Shown: positions 33,315 through 40,748 of the stretch, piece by piece
How the letters are laid out: each line of letters begins with the position of its first letter
Position numbering within the stretch: position 1 is the first letter of the stretch
Assembly: GCF_000739935.1 (NCBI RefSeq)
Contig: NZ_BBJU01000034.1
Span: 1-45,237, forward strand
Direction of reading: 5' to 3'
DNA: 45,237 nucleotides
Source of the DNA: Agrobacterium rubi TR3 = NBRC 13261
GTDB lineage: Bacteria > Pseudomonadota > Alphaproteobacteria > Rhizobiales > Rhizobiaceae
Notes under the pieces: generated by a model
What the model saw: the letters and a program-made list of their open reading frames with translations, nothing else
What the model was told of the DNA's origin: nothing
Databases searched by the model: none
Made by a program: the position numbers and the translations under genes

Positions 33315-34208
33315 ATGGACCGTCTCGACGCCATGGGTGTTCTCTTGTCAGTGGTGGAACATGGTAGCCTTTCCGCCGCGTCGCGCGCCTTACACTCGCC
33401 GCTACCGACGGTCAGCCGCAAGATCTCAGAGTTGGAGAGCCTTCTCGGCGTTCGCCTGTTCACCCGTACCAGCCGCAGAATGTTGCTCACAGAGGCTGGA
33501 CAGAGTTATGTCAGTGCAGCGCGCGAAATTCTCGAGCGGGTAGAAGAAGCCGAACGCCGCGCCACCGGAGAATACGTCGCACCAAAGGGAGACCTGACGA
33601 TGACGGCGCCAATCGTCTTCGGTCGCCTGCATGTCCTGCCGGTCGTCACGGATTTTCTGAAAGCCTTTCCGGACATCAACATCAACCTGATCATGAGCGA
33701 CCGGCCGATCAGTCTCGCCGACGAACATATCGATGTCGCGCTGCGCATCAGCCGCCTTTCGGACAGCAGCCTGATGGCTATCCGCCTCGGCTCCACGCGC
33801 ACGACCGTCTATGCCAATCCCGACTATCTGAAGCGGCATTCCCCTCCGTCCCATCCTGACGAACTCAAGCAACACGATTGCATCGCGTTCGAAGGCGTGC
33901 TCTCGACACGGTTCTGGACGTTCCACGATGGCGCAAAAGATATCGCGGTGCCGATCCGGACGCGCCTTTCCGTCAATACGGCGGAAGCTGCGGTCGATGC
34001 TGCAGCATCCGGTCTCGGCATAACGCGGGTCATGGCCTATCAAGCAAAGCGCGCAGTCGATGCTGGCTTGCTGGTGCCGCTGCTGGAAGATTTCGAACGA
34101 GAGGCGTCGCCGGTCCATCTCGTCCATCTATCGGACGGCCTCATGCCACTGAAACTCAGGACGTTTCTGGACTTTGCGACGCCACGGCTGAGGGCATTGT
34201 TGAAATAG
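33315..34208 (+). CDS. LysR family transcriptional regulator
   Basis: A 297-residue LysR regulator of the large AaeR/DsdC-like branch. The winged helix-turn-helix is LDAMGVLLSVVEHGSLSAAS, then PLPTVSRKISELESLLGVRL. The substrate domain begins at GDLTMTAPIVFGRLHVLPVV and shows the usual IALRISRLSDSSLMA-like segment (VALRISRLSDSS). It is divergent from the GST/oxidoreductase unit by 120 bp, so it probably activates that unit. The start is supported by the position of the first helix and a GGAAGG upstream. Confidence 0.92.
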   Translation: MDRLDAMGVLLSVVEHGSLSAASRALHSPLPTVSRKISELESLLGVRLFTRTSRRMLLTEAGQSYVSAAREILERVEEAERRATGEYVAPKGDLTMTAPIVFGRLHVLPVVTDFLKAFPDININLIMSDRPISLADEHIDVALRISRLSDSSLMAIRLGSTRTTVYANPDYLKRHSPPSHPDELKQHDCIAFEGVLSTRFWTFHDGAKDIAVPIRTRLSVNTAEAAVDAAASGLGITRVMAYQAKRAVDAGLLVPLLEDFEREASPVHLVHLSDGLMPLKLRTFLDFATPRLRALLK

Positions 34209-34305
34209 ACAAATCCCTTGGGCAATTTTTACATCACAGTCTCGATAAGCAACTCAGCCCAGGCAGGGTGAATAACGATGCGCTGTAAGTGGTGAATGCT
34301 GGAAT

Positions 34306-34595
34306 CCCCCGATCAACACATTCATGTGCTGCTCAGGGCTCACATTGTGAACCACGAAAGGTTCTCTTCTGGCATTATCGCGAGGAGAAGCTGCGGGTGC
34401 GCAGGCGCGGCGGTAGGGAACGAGCGATAGGCACACGAGCGCCGATGGCAGCCAGTGATAGTTGGTCACACGACTTTCTCTCGGATCGGCTCACCGATTG
34501 GCGCAGGTTGCGGTTTCTGACCGTTGTCGATGATTGCACAAGGAAGTGCCTGACGCTCGTTGCCGATAGATCGCTTTCCGATCTTCGCGTGCTTG
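34306..34595 (+). mobile_element. IS3-family transposase relic (internal ORFB fragment)
   Basis: Two frames give an internal piece of an IS3-family (IS407-like) integrase-type transposase: HIHVLLRAHIVNHER in one frame, then after a frameshift near 34370 YREEKLRVRRRGGRERAIGT and RLRFLTVVDDCTRKCLTLVA, ending DRSLSDLRV. Intact relatives read RRIHVLLRREGWxVNHKRVxRLYREEKLxVRRRGGRKRAIGTR...LTVVDDCTRECLALVAD. The first DDE aspartate (VVDDCT) is present; the later D and E are missing. No terminal inverted repeats are seen, so it is a dead fragment. Confidence 0.8.
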
Positions 34596-34616
34596 ACAGA
34601 CAACACGTCAACGAAC

Positions 34617-34655
34617 ATTGTACTGATCGGTAAAATAATTACCGATCAGTACAAT
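34617..34655. promoter_or_regulatory. Long palindromic operator upstream of the DUF1348-TetR operon
   Basis: ATTGTACTGATCGGTAA (34617-34633) and its exact complement (34639-34655) form a 17-bp-arm inverted repeat with a 5-nt centre. It ends 17 nt before the ATG at 34673 and overlaps the promoter region. The likely binder is the TetR protein encoded by the second gene of this operon. Confidence 0.65.
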
Positions 34656-34672
34656 TCGACGAAGGATCCACC

Positions 34673-35137
34673 ATGTCACGCCCTCCACTCCCACCCTTCA
34701 CCCTGGAAAGTGCAATAGAAAAGGTTCGGCTAGCCGAAGATGGCTGGAACACGCGGGATGCTGCCAAGGTCGCTCAGGCCTATACGCTCGACACCCGTTG
34801 GCGTAATCGCGTGGAATTCTGCACCACTCGCGACGACGCTCAGGCATTTCTGACACGCAAGTGGAACAAGGAGCACGACTACCGCCTCATCAAGGAGCTT
34901 TGGGCTTTTGCCGGCAACCGCATTGCAGTGCGGTACGCTTATGAATATCATGACGATAGCGGTCGCTGGTTCCGCGCTTACGGCAATGAGAACTGGGAAT
35001 TTGCCGAGGACGGGCTGATGGCGCATAGACATGCCAGCATCAATGAAATGCCGATCTCCGAAAGCGAGCGCCTGTTCCAATGGCCGCTCGGCCGTCGGCC
35101 GGATGACCACCCTGGCCTCAGCGATTTGGGTCTCTAG
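34673..35137 (+). CDS. DUF1348 family NTF2-like protein
   Basis: A 154-residue protein of the DUF1348 family (NTF2-like fold). Typical family segments are [58 protein letters not shown] and [24 protein letters not shown] ([10 protein letters not shown]). The function of the family is not established; members often sit beside TetR regulators, as here. AAGGA lies 6 nt before the ATG. A 17-bp-arm palindrome precedes it, and the TetR gene follows after 2 nt. Confidence 0.9.
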   Translation: MSRPPLPPFTLESAIEKVRLAEDGWNTRDAAKVAQAYTLDTRWRNRVEFCTTRDDAQAFLTRKWNKEHDYRLIKELWAFAGNRIAVRYAYEYHDDSGRWFRAYGNENWEFAEDGLMAHRHASINEMPISESERLFQWPLGRRPDDHPGLSDLGL

Positions 35138-35139
35138 TC

Positions 35140-35706
35140 ATGGCCCGCATGGTTGCCGAAAGATCTGACACCATAGCTCCCCTCGCCGAAGTGTTCCGTG
35201 AACACGGCTATGAAGGGGCAAGCCTTGCTTTGATTGGCAAGGCTACTGGCCTCGGCAAGGGCAGCCTCTACAACTTTTTTCCTGGTGGGAAAGAAGAGAT
35301 GGTGCGGGCTGTCCTCACAGAAATCGAACAGTGGTTCGAAACTGCGATATATGCCCCCTTGCGGAACGGGAGCGATGCCAATGCTGCTATCAATGCGATG
35401 CTTGATGCCATCACGGATTACTTCAAATCTGGCAGGCGTGTATGCCTGGTTGGCGCCTTGGCCGTCTCCAATACACGAGACCGCTTCTCCCAGGCCGTTC
35501 GGGGTTATTTCGCAAGTTGGGTAGACGCGTTGCAAGCAGCGCTCGTTCGGCAGGGCCAGCACGATGAACGAGCGCGTATCCTCTCGGAAGATGCCGTGCT
35601 TTCCATACAGGGCGCAATAGTGTTGTCGCGCGCGCTGGACAACCCGGCCGTGTTTCAACGCGCCATGGACCAGCTCCGGAGGCGACTAGTGGTTGTTGAA
35701 ATATGA
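35140..35706 (+). CDS. TetR/AcrR family transcriptional regulator
   Basis: A 188-residue TetR repressor. The helix-turn-helix reads IAPLAEVFREHGYEGASLAL, then IGKATGLGKGSLYNFFPGGK. The C-terminal domain is of the LfrR/TetR_C type (ALSNTRDRF-like segment VSNTRDRFSQAVRGYF). It starts 2 nt after the DUF1348 stop, so the two genes are one operon with the palindrome at 34617 as probable operator: a simple self-repressing module. It is convergent to the TetR gene at 35734. Confidence 0.92.
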   Translation: MARMVAERSDTIAPLAEVFREHGYEGASLALIGKATGLGKGSLYNFFPGGKEEMVRAVLTEIEQWFETAIYAPLRNGSDANAAINAMLDAITDYFKSGRRVCLVGALAVSNTRDRFSQAVRGYFASWVDALQAALVRQGQHDERARILSEDAVLSIQGAIVLSRALDNPAVFQRAMDQLRRRLVVVEI

Positions 35707-35733
35707 CCGCTCTGCTCAGTTACTGTTGAAAAA

Positions 35734-36375
35734 CTAAGAATTGTTGGCGCCCGGCATCAATTCTCGAACTTCACCTGGGGCCACAGCTCCAATGAGAACC
35801 GAAAACACCTCCTCTGCCTCAGCAGCAGAGCAATTCCCGCGCGTAACTGCGGTTGTTAGCGCGTCTCCTGCTGCAACCAAAGCTGCGGAAGCCAACGCCA
35901 ACGATTCCGGCCGTAAGCTTGAGTGAAGCCGTAGAACTTCCACGAACATTTCGATCACAGCGTCGACTAACTCCTGGTAAACGCCTGCTTTCTCTTCGCT
36001 TCCTGCAAGCGCCGCGCCGACAGCATGAAATTCGTCACCCTGGTCGGTTCCGCAAGCCAGATAGGTTGTTGCCAAAGCCGCAACAGTCTCTCTCGCCGGT
36101 CGTTTATCCTGAGCCATAAGCGTGCGAAACGCGGTGATGCGTTCGGTGTCTATCCAACGATAGAGTTCAATTAACAGACCCGTTCTGGTCTCGAAATGCT
36201 CGTAAGTCACAGGCTTGGAGACGCCCGCACGGACTGCCAGATGGCCTAACGTCAGCCGATCAGCACCTTCCTCCCGAACGATCAAGCGCGCCGTCTCCAG
36301 GAGTTGCTGACGCCGCTTGGGCTTTGAAAGACGGCCCGCCGTCCTGTTGTCGACAGCGACTTTTGGTTTTTCCAC
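35734..36375 (-). CDS. TetR/AcrR family transcriptional regulator
   Basis: A 213-residue TetR repressor. The helix-turn-helix is RRQQLLETARLIVREEGADR, then LTLGHLAVRAGVSKPVTYEH, FETRTGLL. The start is most likely the GTG at 36375 (reading MEKPKVAVDN); an open frame continues further upstream but would run through the operator. It is divergent from the saccharopine-dehydrogenase-like gene at 36436, with an imperfect palindrome at 36388-36422 between them, so it probably represses that operon and itself. Confidence 0.9.
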   Translation of the reverse strand: MEKPKVAVDNRTAGRLSKPKRRQQLLETARLIVREEGADRLTLGHLAVRAGVSKPVTYEHFETRTGLLIELYRWIDTERITAFRTLMAQDKRPARETVAALATTYLACGTDQGDEFHAVGAALAGSEEKAGVYQELVDAVIEMFVEVLRLHSSLRPESLALASAALVAAGDALTTAVTRGNCSAAEAEEVFSVLIGAVAPGEVRELMPGANNS

Positions 36376-36387
36376 TTGCGTACCTAC

Positions 36388-36422
36388 TTTTAGTAACCTA
36401 CCATATGTAGGTATTAGTAAAA
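36388..36422. promoter_or_regulatory. TetR operator (imperfect palindrome)
   Basis: TTTTAGTAACCTACC and ATGTAGGTATTAGTAAAA are inverted relatives around CATAT, with CCTAC/GTAGG as the best core. A further TACCTAC lies just to the left. The site sits between two divergent starts (36375 and 36436) and should cover both promoters. Confidence 0.55.
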
Positions 36423-36435
36423 CATAGGTGTCGCA

Positions 36436-37488
36436 ATGTTTCAAGATTCTGAAAGTCTTCACGACCCAATCCTGATTATCGGCGGCGCTGGTGAGGTCGG
36501 GCGCTGGGCTACACGCTTCTTGCGTGACCAACATCCTGATGTACCAATCCTCATTGGCGGTCGCGACGAACAACGGGCGATACGAGCAGCAGCAGCTGTC
36601 GACGGCGCGTCTGCGGTGGTCGTGGACCTCACTGCGTCCGACTTGGGGTTAGGCGAGCGGCGTGTCTCGGCAGTCGCAACGCTTTTTACCGATGAGACCG
36701 GGGCAGCTCTCCGCTGGGCCCAGCAAAAAGGTGCCGGGTATATCAACATCTCGCCAAGCATCAGCGAACTCGGTTTGGAAACTGCGACATTCATGCAAAA
36801 CCCTGCCGCCGCGCCCGTCGTTTTGGGTACAGAGTGGCTGGTTGGTGCGACAAGCGTACCGTCGCTCTTGTTCGCCCGAGAATTTGGTCGTCTGGAAAAC
36901 TTTCACATCGAGGCGGTGCTCGATGAGCAAGATGCGTTTGGACCTGCGGCAAATGCAGACCTTGAACGCCAGATGTATGCGGGTGCTGCTGCTCTTATAA
37001 GAACGGCTGGCGCGTGGCGGTGGTGCCATGGCGACGAAACCAAGTCAAAGGTTCGCGCAATCGACGGTACCGAGTTGAACGCGAACCTGTTTTCGCCGAA
37101 CGACGTCCTGTTGTTGGCAAACGCAACCGACGCACCTGATATTCGGTTCGACTTGGCCATTGGAATGAGCTCCGCCCGCCGGAATGGCGGACCGGTATCG
37201 ACGGAAATTATCATCAACCTTTCGGGCCTGGATCACGCCGGGCAGCCGCTTCGGAAACGTCACGCGATCGTTCACCCCGGTGGGCAGATGCCGCTCACGG
37301 GTTTGGGTGTCGCGCTCGTTCTTGAACGCCTGGCTGGTCTCGAAGGCGATGCGCCTCGACCGGGTCTCTACTTCCCGGCCCAACTCATCGACCACTCCAC
37401 ATACCTTGAAAGGCTTCGCGCTTCAGGTGGTGAAGTCATGGAATTGGAGCCGATCCAACACGCGCCGCAAGGCTCGCATCAAGCATAA
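36436..37488 (+). CDS. Saccharopine dehydrogenase-like NAD(P)-binding protein
   Basis: A 350-residue protein with an N-terminal Rossmann fold. The cofactor motif is PILIIGGAGEVGRWATRFLR, followed by GGRDEQRAIRAAAAV and DLTASDL, the pattern of the saccharopine-dehydrogenase/trans-enoyl-reductase family. The middle region, GAGYINISPSISELG, marks the substrate pocket. It is a soluble oxidoreductase of unknown substrate. It is followed after 13 nt by an epoxide-hydrolase-like gene and an ankyrin gene, all on the same strand, so they form one operon under the divergent TetR. Confidence 0.8.
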   Translation: MFQDSESLHDPILIIGGAGEVGRWATRFLRDQHPDVPILIGGRDEQRAIRAAAAVDGASAVVVDLTASDLGLGERRVSAVATLFTDETGAALRWAQQKGAGYINISPSISELGLETATFMQNPAAAPVVLGTEWLVGATSVPSLLFAREFGRLENFHIEAVLDEQDAFGPAANADLERQMYAGAAALIRTAGAWRWCHGDETKSKVRAIDGTELNANLFSPNDVLLLANATDAPDIRFDLAIGMSSARRNGGPVSTEIIINLSGLDHAGQPLRKRHAIVHPGGQMPLTGLGVALVLERLAGLEGDAPRPGLYFPAQLIDHSTYLERLRASGGEVMELEPIQHAPQGSHQA

Positions 37489-37501
37489 ATTGGAGCAGAA
37501 A

Positions 37502-38512
37502 ATGAGCCATCCTAGTTTACTATCAGCCGCCACGGATCATCCCGTACTTCATTCGCAAATCGAGGCCAACGGTGCCTCTTTCCATGTCGTTGAACAAGGC
37601 CTTGGTCCAGTCGTGCTTTTCTTACATGGTTTTCCGGACACGGTGGAAACGTGGCGTAGCCAGATGCAGGTCGTCGCACAAAACGGGTACCGCGCGATCG
37701 CGCTCGACATTAGGGGTTTTGGCGACAGTTATTCCCCGGACGATCCAGCATTGTATAGCGGAGCCTTCATTGTTGGCGACCTGATTGGCATCCTCGATGC
37801 TTTGCAGGTACCGACCGCAACGATCGTATCGCATGATTGGGGAGCAGATCACGGCCAGCGGGCAATGGTCATGCGACCAGATCGTTTCAATGGGATCGTA
37901 ACGCTCGGTATCCCGTTCCTGCCACGTGGCGAGCTGAGCACATGGGACATGCTACGCAGTCGCGGTCTCGGCGATCTCTATTATGCTTTCGACATGATGA
38001 AGCCGGAGACGGATGACCGGATCCGTGATGCCAGCAAGTCTATTCCCAGTGCACTTTATTGGCTCTCGGGCGAGCCCGCCGAAGGAACCGGCTGGGACCC
38101 CATCGACGCAAAACGAGATATGTTCCGACCTGCACCTGACGTGCTGCCGAGCTGGGCCGATCCAGCCTATGTGAAGCACAACATCGAAACGTTCCAGCGA
38201 ACGGGATTCAGAGGCGGTCTGAACCAGTACCGTGGCGTGCAGGCGACGTTTGAGCATCTCGCTGCCTACAAGGATGTGCTGATCAAGCAGCCATCGCTTT
38301 ATATTTGGGGCGATGCAGACGGGTTGTGCCGACTGTTCCACCCCGTCCCACCGACCGTGGAAGAGATGCGGGAGACAGCGCCGGGGCTCGTCGATGTCGT
38401 GCGCCTGGAAGGTGTAGGTCACTGGCCTCATCATGAGGCCCGCGAGCGCGTGAATGCCGAAATCATAAAATTCCTGAACGGCCTGAATGCCACCGTTTCA
38501 GCAACTGCCTAA
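37502..38512 (+). CDS. Alpha/beta hydrolase, epoxide hydrolase-like
   Basis: A 336-residue alpha/beta hydrolase. The oxyanion motif HGFPD (42-46), the nucleophile Asp112 in VSHDWGAD, and His307 in GVGHWPHHE match soluble epoxide hydrolases. A cap region with aromatic residues lies between about 140 and 240. GGAG lies about 7 nt before the ATG at 37502; longer in-frame readings from 37184 overlap the previous gene and are not supported. It should open an epoxide or hydrolyse a halide or ester. It is the middle gene of the TetR-controlled operon. Confidence 0.9.
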   Translation: MSHPSLLSAATDHPVLHSQIEANGASFHVVEQGLGPVVLFLHGFPDTVETWRSQMQVVAQNGYRAIALDIRGFGDSYSPDDPALYSGAFIVGDLIGILDALQVPTATIVSHDWGADHGQRAMVMRPDRFNGIVTLGIPFLPRGELSTWDMLRSRGLGDLYYAFDMMKPETDDRIRDASKSIPSALYWLSGEPAEGTGWDPIDAKRDMFRPAPDVLPSWADPAYVKHNIETFQRTGFRGGLNQYRGVQATFEHLAAYKDVLIKQPSLYIWGDADGLCRLFHPVPPTVEEMRETAPGLVDVVRLEGVGHWPHHEARERVNAEIIKFLNGLNATVSATA

Positions 38513-38532
38513 TCGATCAGGAACATAAGATA

Positions 38533-39546
38533 ATGATATTTTCTCACGCACTGCGTACAGGCGATCTTGCTTCGGTCAAAGGCGCCATCGACGCCGGGGT
38601 CGACGTCAATGCTCGAGGCCCCGATGGTCTAACGCCGTTGATGATCGCGTCTGCGCTTGGGCAGGCACAGGCTGTTGCTTTGCTCTTGACTGCCGGGGCG
38701 GACGTGCTGGCGGTGGAACCTCGAATGGGAGCAACGGCACTCCACAAGGCGGCACAGTCCGGCAGCGCCGACGTGATCGGGATGCTCTTGGACCATGGAG
38801 CCTTCATCGATCAGCAATCGCCTGTTCTTGGTAACACAGCCTTGATGGATGCCGTGCTTCACAAGCACGAATCTGTCGTGCGAGTTTTGCTGTCGCGGCG
38901 CGCGCGGACCACTATACGGAATTACTGGCAACAGACCGCGCTCGAAATTGCCAAGTATGACGACCTGCAAGCAATCGCAGCGCTTATTGAGGAACGAGAT
39001 GAGGCGGATGAACAGCACATCGCCAGCTTGTCGATCGTCTCATCAGTCAAGGACGGAAATATTGAGGAGGTGAAGCGGCTGATCGCAGATGGCGCGGATT
39101 TCGAGGTTCGGGTGCCGATAACCGGGACGTTCGATGACGACTACACGCCTCTCGGTCTCGCAGTTCGCGAAGGTCATGCCGAAATCGTGCGCCTATTGTT
39201 GGATGCTGGGGCAGATCCCCGCCGTACGATCGGTCTCATGCGCGGTTCGCCACTTCACGATGCCGCTTACTTCGGAAAGGCGGATCATATCGATATTCTG
39301 ACCTCATCAACAAAGCAGGGGGCCACACAGGTTGAGCTTGATGCGCAGGGTCCTTACAATGGTCTAACCGCTTTGCATGATGCCGTGTGGCATGGATATG
39401 TGGATGCCGTCGCGTCTTTGGTGTCAGCCGGTGCTCGCCGTGATTTGAAAACTCACTCGGGAATGACACCACTGAGACTCGCTACTTTCTACGGCTATGA
39501 CCGGATCGTTGAAATCCTGAGCAGCGACAGCCAGCAGGCTGCCTGA
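38533..39546 (+). CDS. Ankyrin repeat protein
   Basis: A 337-residue protein built of ankyrin repeats. The consensus G-x-TPL-x-x-A...G is visible in several units: DGLTPLMIASALGQAQAVAL, GATALHKAAQSGSADVIGML, GNTALMDAVLHKHESVVRVL, YTPLGLAVREGHAEIVRLLL, LTALHDAVWHGYVDAVASLV and MTPLRLATFYGYDRIVEIL. There is no signal peptide, so it is cytoplasmic. These proteins bind other proteins; the partner is unknown. It lies 20 nt after the epoxide-hydrolase-like gene. A 6-bp hairpin follows at 39574. Confidence 0.9.
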   Translation: MIFSHALRTGDLASVKGAIDAGVDVNARGPDGLTPLMIASALGQAQAVALLLTAGADVLAVEPRMGATALHKAAQSGSADVIGMLLDHGAFIDQQSPVLGNTALMDAVLHKHESVVRVLLSRRARTTIRNYWQQTALEIAKYDDLQAIAALIEERDEADEQHIASLSIVSSVKDGNIEEVKRLIADGADFEVRVPITGTFDDDYTPLGLAVREGHAEIVRLLLDAGADPRRTIGLMRGSPLHDAAYFGKADHIDILTSSTKQGATQVELDAQGPYNGLTALHDAVWHGYVDAVASLVSAGARRDLKTHSGMTPLRLATFYGYDRIVEILSSDSQQAA

Positions 39547-39573
39547 TCACGCCACATCGGAAATTGCGTTTGT

Positions 39574-39589
39574 CGCAGCAAGTGCTGCG
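39574..39589 (+). terminator. Small hairpin after the ankyrin gene
   Basis: CGCAGC-AAGT-GCTGCG, 28 nt after the stop. There is no T-run, so it is a weak terminator candidate. Confidence 0.3.
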
Positions 39590-39690
39590 GCGACGCATAA
39601 AGGGGCGATGAGCATAAGCACGAATTCTCTGCCGGGATTGTTAGCAGCTCTTCATTGCGTACAGCGCTAGGAGGAGGCGTCCTCTCAATC

Positions 39691-39891
39691 TCAAGCCCGG
39701 CGTCGCAACCGCGTTGCAAGCGCTGATGCCGCGATGGAAGGAAGCGACAAGGCGAGCAAAAAAGGGAGGCCAATCATTATTGAAGTGTCGTTGTTTGCAA
39801 CGATCAACGCAGGCAACTGCGCGAATGTGATGATCGCTCCTGCGTACCACATTTTTCCTAAAAACCAGGCGATTAGTCCAGATATGATCAC
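39691..39891 (-). CDS. Small membrane protein, possibly with a damaged 5' end
   Basis: A hydrophobic protein with about two helices (SGLIAWFLGKMWYAGAIITF, LIVANNDTSIMIGLPFLLAL). The coding frame continues upstream through DASAYWHAAYPLSV without a clear start codon, so the GTG at 39891 may be only a formal start, and the true N-terminus (to about 39945) may lack a start because of mutation. It resembles widespread small inner-membrane proteins of unknown function in Proteobacteria. It is convergent to the ankyrin gene. Confidence 0.45.
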   Translation of the reverse strand: MIISGLIAWFLGKMWYAGAIITFAQLPALIVANNDTSIMIGLPFLLALSLPSIAASALATRLRRRA

Positions 39892-40186
39892 TGATAACGG
39901 ATAGGCGGCGTGCCAGTACGCACTGGCATCCCAAGGTTCATTAACGTCTCCTAGATGACAAACAAGCTACCAGAAGAATATGCCAAAGATCAACGTTGCG
40001 GCTGGTCCTCTCCATCGCGGGTTCATCATCATTGGAATTAAAGGCACCTTATCGAAATCAAAATCTCGGTTGATAGAGACCTTATGAAGCCCATTGTAAA
40101 GTGGTTCTCGTCGATCATCTCGCCGACTTCATCGTGGATACGGAAAAATACATTAGCATGGCGTTACCGTTTGAGTGAGTAAGCGA

Positions 40187-40369
40187 TTATGTTCCCACTC
40201 CGTCAGTTTGAATATGGTGGGCTTCGAGAAGTACGATCATCTCGTCTGCCTCGTCTTCTGTCAGTGCATCAATAGGAAGGTCATCGACTGTAGCCGGACT
40301 TGCCGTGACAGAGTCAATGACGGTCCAAAATTCATCATGAATGTTTTTTCGTTTTTCAAACCGGCTCAT
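40187..40369 (-). CDS. Small hypothetical protein
   Basis: A 60-residue acidic protein, MSRFEKRKNIHDEFWTVIDS..., LPIDALTEDEADEMIVLLEA, with no recognised domain. Its codon use and clear helix pattern are protein-like, but I have no homology support. It stands alone between a membrane protein fragment and the cioAB operon, on the opposite strand. Confidence 0.35.
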   Translation of the reverse strand: MSRFEKRKNIHDEFWTVIDSVTASPATVDDLPIDALTEDEADEMIVLLEAHHIQTDGVGT

Positions 40370-40736
40370 GGCGTAATTTCGGCAGAATGACTTCGCTGGT
40401 CAATACGACCTCTTGCGACCGATAATTTCCAGTCTAGCAGATACCGAACGCATGACAGTGGTGGTGAACGGTATCAACTGAAGAGACTGCGACGGCCGAT
40501 GGTCGAGCTTCGGTATGACGGCTATACGGTCGATAGGTGGCAGTCGCTGATCCTCGGTGAATTTTGTTTCGCTACCATATCCATTGGGCAGCGGGCCGTG
40601 TGCTCTAATCTGTTGCCAAGGTGGGAGGAGATGTGAAAGCGTCACAATGCCGCGTGTGATGTTTTGGCACGCGGTAATTTGGCACGCAGCCGTCCAGCAC
40701 AAACAGGAATAGAACGACAAGCAATCTCGTGCCTTG
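40370..40736. promoter_or_regulatory. Upstream region of cioAB with repeats
   Basis: About 370 bp without a supported gene. CCGCGTG (40650-40656) and CACGCGG (40668-40674) form an inverted repeat. TTGGCACGC occurs twice, at 40664 and 40679, 15 nt apart. These lie 60-100 nt before the cioA start and may be operators for oxygen or stress control. No FNR box (TTGAT-N4-ATCAA) is seen. Confidence 0.4.
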
Positions 40737-40748
40737 ATGGAGGTCAAA

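Noticed and set aside
33426..34127. A 233-codon open frame on the minus strand
   Set aside because: It is opposite the LysR gene and has no protein-like pattern.
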